DNA of 64,000 nucleotides, from positions 1 to 64,000 of the forward strand of contig JBDZUX010000013.1 of the NCBI GenBank assembly GCA_040255405.1. Direction: 5' to 3'. This document shows, one piece after another, positions 25,712-34,450 of the stretch. The DNA is from 66-474 sp040255405 (GTDB lineage Bacteria > Pseudomonadota > Gammaproteobacteria > Xanthomonadales > Rhodanobacteraceae). The translations under genes and the position numbers were made by a program. The notes under the pieces are model-generated. The model had not been told where the DNA came from, made no database searches, and saw only the letters and a list, made by a program, of their open reading frames with translations. Numbering within the stretch: position 1 is the stretch's first letter; each line of letters starts with the position of its first letter.

Positions 25712-28700
25712 GTGGCCTCATTCGACATCCCGCTGCCAGCACTTCCCCGTACGCCGGGCCAGCGCCGCGACTGGCGCGAACCCGCCGGATCATCGCTGGC
25801 CTTGCTGCTCTGCGAAGCGGCACGCCAGCGCGAAGGCGTAATCGTCGCGGTCACCGCCGACAGCCGCGCGGCACGTACGCTGCAGGACGAGCTGGCGGTG
25901 TTCGCGGGCGACCTGCCGGTACTGCATTTTCCCGATTGGGAAACGCTGCCTTACGACCTCTTCGCACCGCACCCGCAACTGGTGTCGCAGCGCATCGATA
26001 CCCTGAACCGCCTGCCCGGCACCCGCCGCGGCGTGCTGGTGGTGCCGGTCTCGACGTTGATGCAGCGGCTGGCGCCGCGCACGCACATCGCGGGCAGCGG
26101 CCTTTCCGTGGCACGCGGCCAGCGGCTGAACCTCGCCGACGAACAGCGCCGCCTCGAAGCCAGCGGCTACCGCCACGTGCCGCAGGTGGGCGAACATGGC
26201 GAATTCTCGGTGCGCGGCGCGCTGCTCGACATTTTCCCGATGGGCGTCGACGAGCCCTATCGCATCGAACTGTTCGACGACGAGATCGAATCGATCCGCG
26301 CATTCGACCCGGAAACCCAGCGCTCGTCGCATCCGGTCGAGGCCGTGAACCTGCTGCCGGCGCGCGAATTCCCGCTGACCGACGAAGCGATGCGCGCGTT
26401 CCGCGACCGCCTGCGCGAACGCTTCCCGATCGACGTGCGCCGCTGCCCGCTGTACCAGGACATGAAGCAGGGCGTGACGCCGGGCGGCATCGAGTACTAC
26501 CTGCCGTTGTTCTTCGACGCCACCGAGACGCTGTTCGACTACCTCGGCGACGAAGCGCTGTTCGTACTCGCCAACCATTCGCTCGAGGCCGCCGAGACAT
26601 TCTGGACGCAGACCGGCGAGCGCTACGACCAGCGCGCGCACGACATCGAGCGTCCGGTGCTGCCACCGATGGAGTTGTACCTGCCACCGCAATCGCTGCG
26701 CGAACGGCTCAACAATGTGCTGCGCATCGACCTCGTCGGCGCCGACGATACACGTGCTGCGGATACAGGCACGCAGGCCGCACCCGAGCTTGCCGGCAGC
26801 GGCGTCGCGGCAGGTGGCTTCGCGACGCGTCTGCGCGAATGGATCGAAGCGCACCCCGGACAGCGCGTCCTGATCACCGCCGATTCGGCGGGGCGGCGCG
26901 AGGCGTTGCTGGAGCAATTGGCGGCGGTGGAAGTCCGTCCGGCGGTTTTCGAATCCTGGCAGGCGCTCTTGGCTCGTCATTCCGGCGCAAGCCGGACTGC
27001 GTCTGCAGGATGGCAAACGCGAACGCCGCAGGCCGCGCGCGACGCGATCGCCAGGGATGGCGCGAGCAATCCATCTGCCTCGGTCGGCGAAACAAGAATG
27101 GATCCCGGCTTGCGCCAGGATGACGGCGGTGAAGAAAGTTCGCGCCGGGACGACTTGCCCCTGTCCGGTCTCGCCATATTCACCGCACCGCTGGACCGCG
27201 GATTTTCGCTCGTCCAGCCCGCGCTGACGGTCTTCACCGAACGCGAGCTGGTCGGCGAACGCGCGCGCACCGAACGCAAGCGGCGCAAGACGGCCGAACG
27301 CGATCCCGAAGCGATCCTGCGCGACCTCACCGAGCTCGAAATCGGCGCGCCGATCGTTCACGTCGACCATGGTGTCGGCCGCTACCTCGGACTCGTCGCG
27401 CTGGATGTCGGCGGGATGCCGGGTGAATTCCTGGCGATCGAATACGCGCGCGGCGACAAGCTGTACGTGCCGGTCGCACAGCTTGCGCTGGTCAGCCGCT
27501 ACTCCGGCGCCGACGACGAGCACGCGCCGTTGCACTCGCTGGGCGGCGAGAGTTGGGAGCGCGCCAAGCGCAAGGCCGCGGAGAAGGTGCGCGACGTCGC
27601 CGCCGAGCTGCTGGCGATCCACGCGCAGCGCGCGGCGCGGCAGGGCAATGCCATCGATTACGATCGCGCGATGGTGGCGCGCTTCGCGGAGGGTTTTCCG
27701 TTCGAGGAAACTCCCGACCAGCAGGCCGCGATCGACGCGGTGCTCGCCGACCTCGCCGCCCCGCAACCGATGGATCGCGTGGTTTGCGGTGACGTCGGCT
27801 TCGGTAAGACCGAAGTCGCGCTGCGCGCCGCGGTCGCCGCGGCCAGCGCCGGCAAGCAGGTCGCCGTGCTGGTGCCGACCACCCTGCTCGCCCAGCAGCA
27901 CTTCGACAGTTTTCGCGACCGGCTGGCGGACTTTCCGGTCAAGGTCGAACTGCTGTCGCGTTTCCGCGCGAAGCAGGATGTCGCCGACGCCCTGAAGCGG
28001 CTTGCCGACGGCAAGCTCGACATCGTGGTCGGCACCCACAAGCTGCTGCAGTCCGATGTGAAGTTCCGCGATCTCGGCCTGGTGGTCGTGGATGAGGAAC
28101 AGCGCTTCGGCGTTCGCCACAAGGAACAGTTGAAGAAGCTGCGCGCGGAAGTGGACCTGCTCACGCTCACCGCGACGCCGATCCCGCGCACCCTCAACAT
28201 GGCGATGAGCGGCATGCGCGATCTTTCCATCATCGCCACGCCGCCGCAGGCGCGCATGGCGGTCAAGACGATGGTCGCCCAATACGACCCGGCGCTGATC
28301 CGCGAGGCGTTCCAGCGCGAACTCGCCCGCGGCGGGCAGGTGTATTTCCTGCACAACAGCATCGACACCATCCAGCGCACCGCGCGCGATCTCGCCGAAC
28401 TGATTCCCGACGCACGCATCCGTGTCGCGCACGGCCAGATGGGCGCGCACGAGCTGGAACAGGCGATGCTGGATTTCCATCGCCAGCGTTTCAACGTACT
28501 GGTGTGCACCACGATCATCGAGTCCGGCATCGACGTGCCGACCGCCAACACCATCGTGATCGATCGCGCCGACCGCTTCGGGCTTGCCCAACTGCACCAG
28601 TTGCGCGGCCGCGTCGGCCGTTCGCACCACCGCGCCTACGCGTATCTGATCGTGCCCGACAGAAAGATCATGACCGCCGATGCGGAAAAGCGCCTCGCGG

Positions 28701-29356
28701 CGCTGGAGTCGCTGGAAGAACTCGGCGCCGGTTTCACGCTCGCGACCCACGACATGGAAATCCGCGGCGCCGGCGAACTGCTGGGCGAAGCGCAATCCGG
28801 CCAGATCGAGGCGATCGGCTTTTCCCTGTACAACGACCTGCTGGGACGCGCGGTGCACGCGCTGCGTTCTGGCAAGGTGCCCGATTTCGAGCTCGGCGGC
28901 GACAGCGGCACCGAAGTCGAACTGCACATGCCGGCGCTGATTCCGGACGATTACCTGCCCGACGTCCATACGCGTCTCACGCTTTACAAGCGCATTGCCA
29001 GCGCGGGCGACGAAGAAGGCTTGCGTGACCTGCAGGTCGAGATGATCGACCGCTTCGGCCTGTTGCCCGCCGCAACCAGGAACCTGTTCGCGATCGCCTC
29101 GCTGAAACTGCGCGCGGATGCGCTGGGCATCCGCAAGCTCGACCTCGGCGCGGCCGGCGGACGCATCACCTTCCGTGCTCAACCCGATGTCGATCCGGCC
29201 ACCATCATCCGCCTGGTCCAGCAGAAACCGCGCGTCTACAAACTGGACGGCCAGGACAAGTTGCGGATCGCGCGGGAATTGCCGGAACCCGCCGACCGCC
29301 TGCGCGCCGCGGGCGAGTTGCTGGAAACCCTCGCGGTACGCAGCAAGGCGGCTTGA
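25712..29356 (+). CDS. mfd: transcription-repair coupling factor Mfd
   Basis: This 1214-residue SF2 translocase removes RNA polymerase stalled at DNA damage and recruits UvrA. The UvrB-homology region is at the N-terminus (LLLCEAARQREGVIVAVTADS, FPDWETLPYD). The RNA-polymerase interaction domain is around HVDHGVGRYLG. The translocase has Walker A GDVGFGKTE (K699) and DEEQ at about 794-797. Between about residues 422 and 472 lies a low-complexity segment encoded by a REP-like element; without it the length would be near the usual 1150-1165. The start is GTG 25712 (MASFDIPLPALP); no in-frame ATG is nearby. Confidence 0.95.
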   Translation: MASFDIPLPALPRTPGQRRDWREPAGSSLALLLCEAARQREGVIVAVTADSRAARTLQDELAVFAGDLPVLHFPDWETLPYDLFAPHPQLVSQRIDTLNRLPGTRRGVLVVPVSTLMQRLAPRTHIAGSGLSVARGQRLNLADEQRRLEASGYRHVPQVGEHGEFSVRGALLDIFPMGVDEPYRIELFDDEIESIRAFDPETQRSSHPVEAVNLLPAREFPLTDEAMRAFRDRLRERFPIDVRRCPLYQDMKQGVTPGGIEYYLPLFFDATETLFDYLGDEALFVLANHSLEAAETFWTQTGERYDQRAHDIERPVLPPMELYLPPQSLRERLNNVLRIDLVGADDTRAADTGTQAAPELAGSGVAAGGFATRLREWIEAHPGQRVLITADSAGRREALLEQLAAVEVRPAVFESWQALLARHSGASRTASAGWQTRTPQAARDAIARDGASNPSASVGETRMDPGLRQDDGGEESSRRDDLPLSGLAIFTAPLDRGFSLVQPALTVFTERELVGERARTERKRRKTAERDPEAILRDLTELEIGAPIVHVDHGVGRYLGLVALDVGGMPGEFLAIEYARGDKLYVPVAQLALVSRYSGADDEHAPLHSLGGESWERAKRKAAEKVRDVAAELLAIHAQRAARQGNAIDYDRAMVARFAEGFPFEETPDQQAAIDAVLADLAAPQPMDRVVCGDVGFGKTEVALRAAVAAASAGKQVAVLVPTTLLAQQHFDSFRDRLADFPVKVELLSRFRAKQDVADALKRLADGKLDIVVGTHKLLQSDVKFRDLGLVVVDEEQRFGVRHKEQLKKLRAEVDLLTLTATPIPRTLNMAMSGMRDLSIIATPPQARMAVKTMVAQYDPALIREAFQRELARGGQVYFLHNSIDTIQRTARDLAELIPDARIRVAHGQMGAHELEQAMLDFHRQRFNVLVCTTIIESGIDVPTANTIVIDRADRFGLAQLHQLRGRVGRSHHRAYAYLIVPDRKIMTADAEKRLAALESLEELGAGFTLATHDMEIRGAGELLGEAQSGQIEAIGFSLYNDLLGRAVHALRSGKVPDFELGGDSGTEVELHMPALIPDDYLPDVHTRLTLYKRIASAGDEEGLRDLQVEMIDRFGLLPAATRNLFAIASLKLRADALGIRKLDLGAAGGRITFRAQPDVDPATIIRLVQQKPRVYKLDGQDKLRIARELPEPADRLRAAGELLETLAVRSKAA
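26975..27125. repeat. REP-like element inserted in frame within mfd
   Basis: The left end starts CGTCATTCCGGCGCAAGCC at 26975 and its inverted partner ends CGCCAGGATGACG at 27125. The two 21-base ends agree at 19 of 21 positions when one is reverse-complemented. The 151-base element is translated as part of Mfd without a stop. Its ends share the TCATTCCGG/CCGGAATGA core of the intergenic repeats in this window. Confidence 0.8.
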
Positions 29357-29383
29357 TCAGCGTCGTCCGGCGGTACACCGCGG

Positions 29384-30034
29384 TCAGGCGCGCGCTGCCG
29401 CGGCGCCGGGATTGATCTGCGGACCGGCCATGTCGATCCACTCGCCGAAGGCCGTCATCAACGTCCCCAATTGCGCACGCGTTGCGGAATCGGCGAGGGT
29501 CCCGTCGCCGTCGAACAAGGCTCCGGCGTTGCGCACGTACAGCGCGGGTTCCGGCATCACCCGCGCGCCGACTGCCGCAAGTGTCTGGCGCAAGGCGTGC
29601 TGGGCGAGGCGCGTGCCCCACGTTCCGGACGTCGCGCCCATGACGGCAACCGGCTTGCCTGCCAACACCTCGTCGGGGCCAGGGCGGGACAGCCAGTCAA
29701 TGAGGTTCTTCAGTACGCCGGGCATCGACTGGTTGTATTCCGGCGTGGCAATGACGACGCCGTCGGCAGCCCGGACCCGCCGCCGCAGGCGCAGAACCGG
29801 CTCCGGACCGTGCTTCTGGGCGGCTTCGATGTCTTCGTTGAACAGCGGAATCGATTCCAGCGAATCGCAAAGCTCCACACTCATCGATCGGGGGGCGACA
29901 TCGCGTGCCGCCCGCAGCAGCAGCCCGTTGAACGATCCGCGCCGCAAACTTCCCGCGAGGGCAAGCACGCTGTGACCGCTTCGCGGCGCAACCCGCGACG
30001 CTGCCGCATCCACATCCATCATGCCCGTGTCCAT
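29384..30034 (-). CDS. NADPH-dependent FMN reductase
   Basis: This 216-residue flavodoxin-like reductase has the FMN phosphate loop ALAGSLRRGSFNGLLLRAA (about residues 24-42) and TPEYNQSMPGVLKNLIDWLSR, the flavin and active-site loop of NADPH-dependent FMN/quinone/chromate reductases. C-terminal text after PALYVRNA is less conserved. The start is ATG 30034 because GGGAGGTG lies 6-7 bases upstream; the in-frame ATG at 30055 has none. It is 4 bases after the LysE gene stop and probably co-transcribed with it. Confidence 0.9.
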   Translation of the reverse strand: MDTGMMDVDAAASRVAPRSGHSVLALAGSLRRGSFNGLLLRAARDVAPRSMSVELCDSLESIPLFNEDIEAAQKHGPEPVLRLRRRVRAADGVVIATPEYNQSMPGVLKNLIDWLSRPGPDEVLAGKPVAVMGATSGTWGTRLAQHALRQTLAAVGARVMPEPALYVRNAGALFDGDGTLADSATRAQLGTLMTAFGEWIDMAGPQINPGAAAARA

Positions 30035-30038
30035 CGAT

Positions 30039-30638
30039 TCACCTCCCGAATGCAAGCAACGCCGCAGACACGATCAGCAGGCAGCCCATCAAACGCTCCA
30101 GCCGGGACAGGCTTCCCGTGCCGCGCGCGACCGCCCGTCCCAGCAGCGCCCACATGCCGAGGCATGCCGACGAAATGCACAGGAACAACGCCGCAGCGCC
30201 TGCGTGCGCGGCTGCATCCGGCGGGACGGGTAGCGCCGCCGCCACGGTCGCCATCAGGACCCAGCCCTTGGGGTTGAGGAACTGGAACACGAACAATCCC
30301 GCGAACCCTTCCGGCAGTCGGCCTGGACCGGCATCGGTGCCGCCGTGGCCGGCACGGACGATCAACGTGATACCCAGCCACGCCAGGTAGACGCAACCCG
30401 CCACCAGCAAGGCGCTGCGCAGCCACGGCACGGCACCGAGCAGGGCATCCAGGCCTGCCATTGCGGCCGCGAGCAACGCCAGTCCGCCGAGCACGACACC
30501 GGCAATCGCCGGGAGTGCACCCGAAAATCCGCGTCGTGCGGCAACATGCCACACCACCAGGTTGTTGGGACCCGGCGTGGCCACGCCCGCCAACAGGAGT
30601 CCCGCCAAGCCAAGCAAACCTTCCATTTCGTCACCCAT
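30039..30638 (-). CDS. LysE/RhtB family exporter
   Basis: This 199-residue membrane protein has six hydrophobic segments and the family signature VATPGPNNLVVWHVAARRGFSGALPAIAGVVLG. LNPKGWVLM in the middle is another LysE hallmark. Such proteins export amino acids or related metabolites. It is divergent from a LysR-type regulator 74 bases away, the classic arrangement for a regulator controlling its own exporter. Starts at 30638 and 30626 are both possible. Confidence 0.9.
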   Translation of the reverse strand: MGDEMEGLLGLAGLLLAGVATPGPNNLVVWHVAARRGFSGALPAIAGVVLGGLALLAAAMAGLDALLGAVPWLRSALLVAGCVYLAWLGITLIVRAGHGGTDAGPGRLPEGFAGLFVFQFLNPKGWVLMATVAAALPVPPDAAAHAGAAALFLCISSACLGMWALLGRAVARGTGSLSRLERLMGCLLIVSAALLAFGR

Positions 30639-30699
30639 GCGTTTTGCCTGCAGCCATTGTCGGTCCCGGCCGCGGTCCAACAAAAGGGTCCCAGTGGTC

Positions 30700-30712
30700 T
30701 AAAATACTTGCC
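30700..30712 (+). promoter_or_regulatory. possible -10 element directly before the LysR start
   Basis: TAAAAT at 30700-30705 is followed by 7 bases and then the ATG at 30713. No Shine-Dalgarno sequence is present. If TAAAAT is the -10 hexamer, transcription would begin at or next to the start codon, giving a leaderless mRNA. A convincing -35 is not seen; a GGTC repeat (30674, 30687, 30696) in the intergenic region could be part of a LysR operator. Confidence 0.3.
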
Positions 30713-31621
30713 ATGAAGAACTTGCCATTGAACGCGTTGCGTGCTTTTGCCGCGGTCCACACGGCGGGCGGCATACGCGCCGCGGCCCGGGATCTCGCGG
30801 TGACCCACTCGGCGGTCAGCCGGCATCTGAAAGAACTCGAGGGCTGGCTCGGTGTTCGACTTTTTGAACCGGCAAAAGGCAGTCGCCGCATCGTTTTCAC
30901 CGCCCAGGGCGACGCGCTCGGCAACGCGGTCGCCGCCGGTCTCGCCGACATTGCTCGGGTGGTGGCGTCGTTGCGCGAGGATCGGTCCGCCACTTCGGTG
31001 GTGGTCGCGACCAGCCAGTCATTTGCGAGCCGCTGGCTGCTGCCGCGCCTGCCGGCGCTGGCCCGCGCCCATCGCGGCATCGAGGTGTCGGTGCTGGTCG
31101 AGCAGCAGCTCAGCGACATGCGCCACGGCGAGGCCGATTTCGCCATCCGGATGGGGAACGGGCGATGGCCGGACGTTGTCGCCGAACCCCTGATGGACGA
31201 AACGCTCTATCCGGTGATGAGTCCGTCGCTGTGGAAGGCACGCAACAGACCCGATTCACCGGGCGATCTCGTCCGCTGCACCTTGCTGCACGATCGCGAT
31301 CCCCGGGCATCGTGGGAAATCTGGAAGCGCGCCTTCGGGCCGGCTTCGCTCAACGTGCGCAAGGGACCCCGCCTTACCAGTTCCGACCTGCTGCTGCGCG
31401 CCGCGGCCATGGGGCAAGGCGTCGCGCTGGCCCGTGATCGCCTGGCGCGGGACGACGTGGCTTCCGGTCTGCTGATGCGCCCCTTCGGGCGCCTCGAGGT
31501 GCCCATCGGGCCGTCCTACTGGATCGTTACACCGCCGCCGCCTGCCGGTCTGCGCCAGCAGGTCACGGCGGTCATCGATTGGCTGAGGCGTGCGGCGCGG
31601 GCCAGCGATACCGGGCGTTGA
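30713..31621 (+). CDS. LysR-type transcriptional regulator, GcvA-like
   Basis: This 302-residue regulator has an N-terminal winged helix-turn-helix (LNALRAFAAVHTAGGIRAAARDLAVTHSAVSRHLKELEGWLGVRLF, residues 6-50) and a substrate-binding domain (about 90-295) with GcvA-like text SFASRWLLPRLPALARAHRGIEVSV. It is divergent from the lysE-type exporter and probably controls the exporter and FMN reductase pair. The inducer is unknown. Confidence 0.92.
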   Translation: MKNLPLNALRAFAAVHTAGGIRAAARDLAVTHSAVSRHLKELEGWLGVRLFEPAKGSRRIVFTAQGDALGNAVAAGLADIARVVASLREDRSATSVVVATSQSFASRWLLPRLPALARAHRGIEVSVLVEQQLSDMRHGEADFAIRMGNGRWPDVVAEPLMDETLYPVMSPSLWKARNRPDSPGDLVRCTLLHDRDPRASWEIWKRAFGPASLNVRKGPRLTSSDLLLRAAAMGQGVALARDRLARDDVASGLLMRPFGRLEVPIGPSYWIVTPPPPAGLRQQVTAVIDWLRRAARASDTGR

Positions 31622-31797
31622 CCGCTGCGCCCACCGCCAGCCCGGACGGGCCGACCGCCGGTGCGCATCCGCGCCCGCCCCGGGGTTGAACCGCACCTGA
31701 TCGCCAGGATTCGCTTGACGCCGGCTTCACGAACCGACGACGAGCGGCGCGGTCTACTTGCGGGATGCATCTCCACAACCGGTGCACAGGAGTTTCC

Positions 31798-32444
31798 ATG
31801 AGCATGCAACGTTCGATCCGTCTTGCGCTCACTGCTGCCATCGCGATGTCGCTCTACGGCGTTGCCGCGATCACGACCGCGTCGCCGCAGCAGACCATGC
31901 AGCCGATGCCGCCGCCTCCGGCCCAGCCGATGCCGCCGCCTCCAGCGACGCAATCGATGCCGCCGACGGCGCAACCCGTGCCACCGCCGCCGCCGACGGA
32001 ACCCACGCCCCCCACTCCACCGGCACAGCCCATGCCGCCGACACCAACGCCGACGCCNNNNNNNNNNNNNNNNNNNNNNNNNNNNNNNNNNNNNNNNNNN
32101 NNNNNNNNNNNNNNNNNNNNNNNNNNNNNNNNNNNNNNNNNNNNNNNNNNNNNNNNNCGGAGTCCGGCACCGGGTTCTACCAGGGCACGGAAACCAGCGC
32201 GCAGTACCCGCTGCCCGACAGCAACGGCGGCACGCTCACGGTGAATGCCGGCATGCCCGCAGAGGCCAAGGACTACGGACCACCGCCATCGTTTGCCACG
32301 CTGGACGCCAACCATGACGGCCGCATCAGCCCGGACGAAGCGCAAGCCTATCCGCCGCTGGACAGCGACTTCCTGTATGCCAGTGGCCAGGGCAAGTCCA
32401 TCAGCCGCGACCGATACGAGAAGTGGGTGAAGAACCAGCACTGA
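31798..32444 (+). CDS. exported Pro-rich EF-hand protein, split by an assembly gap
   Basis: The product starts MSMQRSIRLALTAAIAMSLYG (signal peptide, ATG 31798 with AGGAG upstream). A Pro-rich tract made of QPMPPPPA-like units follows, then the gap at 32058-32157. After the gap the text ends with one EF-hand loop, LDANHDGRISPDEAQAY, and LDSDFLYASGQGKSISRDRYEKWV, a partial second. The frames before and after the 100-N run differ by one, which only reflects the arbitrary gap length. Probably a periplasmic calcium-binding protein; true length is unknown. Confidence 0.7.
32058..32157. other. assembly gap of 100 N
   Basis: Exactly 100 consecutive N bases, the usual placeholder for a scaffold gap of unknown size. 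It falls in a C-rich repetitive stretch (CCGATGCCGCCG-like units) that short reads would collapse. Confidence 0.98.
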
Positions 32445-32530
32445 GCACCGGAACGAACGCCGGGTGATCGCGCTTGCGCCATCGACTGGCGCGCGGGCAT
32501 CATGCGGGCTTTCCCTGCAGGCGCTCGCGC

Positions 32531-33004
32531 ATGCCCGTCCGCGCATCGTTTCCGTCCGTCCTCACGTCCCGCGCCACGCTGGATGACCTCGATGCGTTGA
32601 CGCTGTTGTTCGACGGCTACCGGGTTTTCTACGGGCGGGATTCCGACCCCGGTCTCGCGCGCGCGTTCCTGCAGGAACGCCTGCGACACGACGAATCGGT
32701 GATCTTCATCGCCCGCGACGCAACGGGCGAAGCATGCGGCTTCACCCAGTTGTACCCGCTCTTTTCCTCGGTATCGGCCCGCCGAATCTGGCTGCTCAAC
32801 GACTTGTTCGTGGCGGCCGCCGCGCGGCGCGCCGGCGTCGGGCACGCGTTGATGGAATGCGCCCGCGCGTTCGCAAAGGAAACCGGCGCGTTGCGGCTGG
32901 TGCTGGAAACCGCCGAAGACAATCACCCGGCGCAAGCGCTCTACGAATGGCTGGGCTACGTCCGCGACGCCGGCACGCGGCACTATTCGCTCGATCTCGC
33001 CTGA
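32531..33004 (+). CDS. GNAT family N-acetyltransferase
   Basis: This 157-residue single GNAT domain has the acetyl-CoA loop LFVAAAARRAGVGHALMECARAFAKETGALRLVLET and the terminal EDNHPAQALYEWLGYVRD, where N and Y are typical of motif B. An N-terminal DLDALTLLFDGYRVFYGRDSD region contacts substrate. The specificity is not predictable. The ATG at 32531 begins just before the domain. Confidence 0.87.
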   Translation: MPVRASFPSVLTSRATLDDLDALTLLFDGYRVFYGRDSDPGLARAFLQERLRHDESVIFIARDATGEACGFTQLYPLFSSVSARRIWLLNDLFVAAAARRAGVGHALMECARAFAKETGALRLVLETAEDNHPAQALYEWLGYVRDAGTRHYSLDLA

Positions 33005-33019
33005 GCCGGCGCGCGGGTT

Positions 33020-33685
33020 TCAGGGATACGACTGCCGGACGCAGGCGATGTGTTTCGAGCGCAGTCGCTGGTACACGTACACCGTGGCCGGAGGCAAGTT
33101 GCGAGGCGCAAACCCGGCGCGATGCATGCGCAAGCCGAGCGCGTCGCGCTCATGGCGGCGCACCGGACTGGCCGGGCCGTAGGTGAACTGGATGAAACGG
33201 CCAGCCGGCCCGAGCGCGGCGAATGCGGCGCGCAGGATGTCGCAACGCAAGCTGCTCCCCATCGACAACATCCCGAGCCCGCTGACCACCGCATCGAGCT
33301 TGCCATCCGCAAGCAGGCCGTGTTCTTCCGCCAGCGTATCGAGATGGCGCGCATCCGCGCACGCGACGGCCACGCCGGGAAACCGGTCGTGCAGGAAGGT
33401 CGCGAGGTCGGGATTGATTTCCACCACCAGCAGTTTCGAGGGTGCGATGCCGGCGTCCAGCAGCGCCCGCGTGAACACACCCGTGCCCGCACCCACTTCG
33501 ACGACGCGTTCGCAGCCCGGCGGCAGCTGCTCGACCATCAGCCGCGCGAGCTGCCGGCCGGAGGGCGTCACCGACGCCATCTTCATCGGATCGCGCATCC
33601 ATTGCCGCAGGAAGGTGCGGATGGAATGCAGGTCGATGGCGGCTTCGCCGCCATGGCGGGAATCGAGACTGGGATCGGAACTCAT
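33020..33685 (-). CDS. SAM-dependent methyltransferase, PmtA/Erm-like
   Basis: This 221-residue protein has motif I CERVVEVGAGTGVFTRALLDAGI (about residues 58-80), an acidic motif II LLVVEINPDL, and ADGKLDAVVSGLGMLSM. The N-terminal FLRQWMRDPMKMASVTPSGRQLARLM is characteristic of bacterial phospholipid N-methyltransferases related to rRNA dimethylases. It could methylate phosphatidylethanolamine, but that is a family-level inference. Its stop faces the GNAT gene 15 bases away. Confidence 0.82.
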   Translation of the reverse strand: MSSDPSLDSRHGGEAAIDLHSIRTFLRQWMRDPMKMASVTPSGRQLARLMVEQLPPGCERVVEVGAGTGVFTRALLDAGIAPSKLLVVEINPDLATFLHDRFPGVAVACADARHLDTLAEEHGLLADGKLDAVVSGLGMLSMGSSLRCDILRAAFAALGPAGRFIQFTYGPASPVRRHERDALGLRMHRAGFAPRNLPPATVYVYQRLRSKHIACVRQSYP

Positions 33686-33752
33686 GCGCGTGCAGTTTTA
33701 GCACACCACGCGTGCGCGGTCCGTAAACCCGTTCGCGCCACGCGAGCACGCA

Positions 33753-34127
33753 TCAGTGATGGCGATGGTGATGGTAGCCACCATGGCGGTGGCGCCAACC
33801 GCGATCGTGATGGTAGCGGCCCCGGTCGTGGTAATGGCGCGGCTCGTAATAGCCATAACCATAGTAGGCCGGACGCGGCACGTAATACACCGGCGCGGGC
33901 GCCGGATAGTACACCGGTGCCGGATAGGCCGGCGCGTAGTACACCGGCGGCGGCGCCCAGTAACCACAGCGCCAGCAATCGCCGACGCTGACGCCGAAAC
34001 CCGGCGTCGAAATACCGATCCCGACACTCACATGCGAGCGGGCGAACGCACCCGGCGCGATCCAGAACGATGCCGCGAGCAACGCGATCGCCAAGCCGCC
34101 ACGGCGGAATAATCCTCCAATGTTCAT
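33753..34127 (-). CDS. exported Tyr/Pro/His-rich small protein
   Basis: This 124-residue protein has a signal peptide (about residues 11-29, ending GAFARSH). A short beta-like segment GVGIGISTPGFGVSVGDCWRCGYW with two cysteines follows, then repeats of the form PVYYAPAYPAPVYY and PAPVYYVPRPAYYGYGYY. The tail is dominated by His, Arg and Tyr (RGWRHRHGGYHHHRHH). No enzymatic motif is seen. Similar PPPVYYAP proteins occur in proteobacterial envelopes. The terminal His cluster could bind metal. GGAGG precedes the ATG. Confidence 0.75.
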   Translation of the reverse strand: MNIGGLFRRGGLAIALLAASFWIAPGAFARSHVSVGIGISTPGFGVSVGDCWRCGYWAPPPVYYAPAYPAPVYYPAPAPVYYVPRPAYYGYGYYEPRHYHDRGRYHHDRGWRHRHGGYHHHRHH

Positions 34128-34140
34128 GGATGCCTCCGAC

Positions 34141-34176
34141 TTCAGTCCATCCGCATGCTCGTGCTTTCGGACTGAA
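34141..34176 (-). promoter_or_regulatory. stem-loop in the leader of the Tyr/His-rich gene
   Basis: TTCAGTCC at 34141-34148 is a perfect inverted match to GGACTGAA at 34169-34176, with 20 bases between. It lies 14-49 bases before the start codon of the minus-strand gene, so it would be in its 5' leader or overlap its promoter. It could be an operator or an RNA hairpin. Confidence 0.4.
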
Positions 34177-34350
34177 TCATGGCTTAAATCAACTGATCTT
34201 CCCTGATCACTGCGTCACGGACGCAACGTTCAACCGTACACGACGATCTTCGTGGTACGTTGGAATGCCATCCGGAACTTCATACATTCAGCGGCGCCTC
34301 GCTCGCATCCCCCTTCCCCGAAATCCCTGCTGCATCGCCCACGGCAACCC

Positions 34351-34436
34351 GATTCCGGATCGCGCTTCGCGCGTCCGGAATGACGAGCCAAAAGAACTTG
34401 TCGCGGGGCCGGTCGCGCAAAGTGCCCGGAATGACG
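34351..34436. repeat. REP-like segments (CCGGAATGACG family)
   Basis: Part of the 380-base stretch without a gene between the Tyr/His-rich protein and rlmKL. It holds GATTCCGG at 34351 with CCGGAATGACG ending at 34385, and another CCCGGAATGACG at 34425-34436. Internal GCGCTTCGCGC is self-complementary. No reading frame is supported. Confidence 0.6.
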
Positions 34437-34450
34437 ACCCAACACTTGTC

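Noticed and set aside
25790..29182. 1130-codon open frame antisense to mfd
   Set aside because: It is due to high GC at third codon positions. The translation is Arg/His/Gln-rich without domains, while mfd on the other strand is fully recognisable.
31900..32057. Tandem repeat as a CRISPR array
   Set aside because: The units are short in-frame Pro codons (CCGATGCCGCCG-like) without unique spacers.
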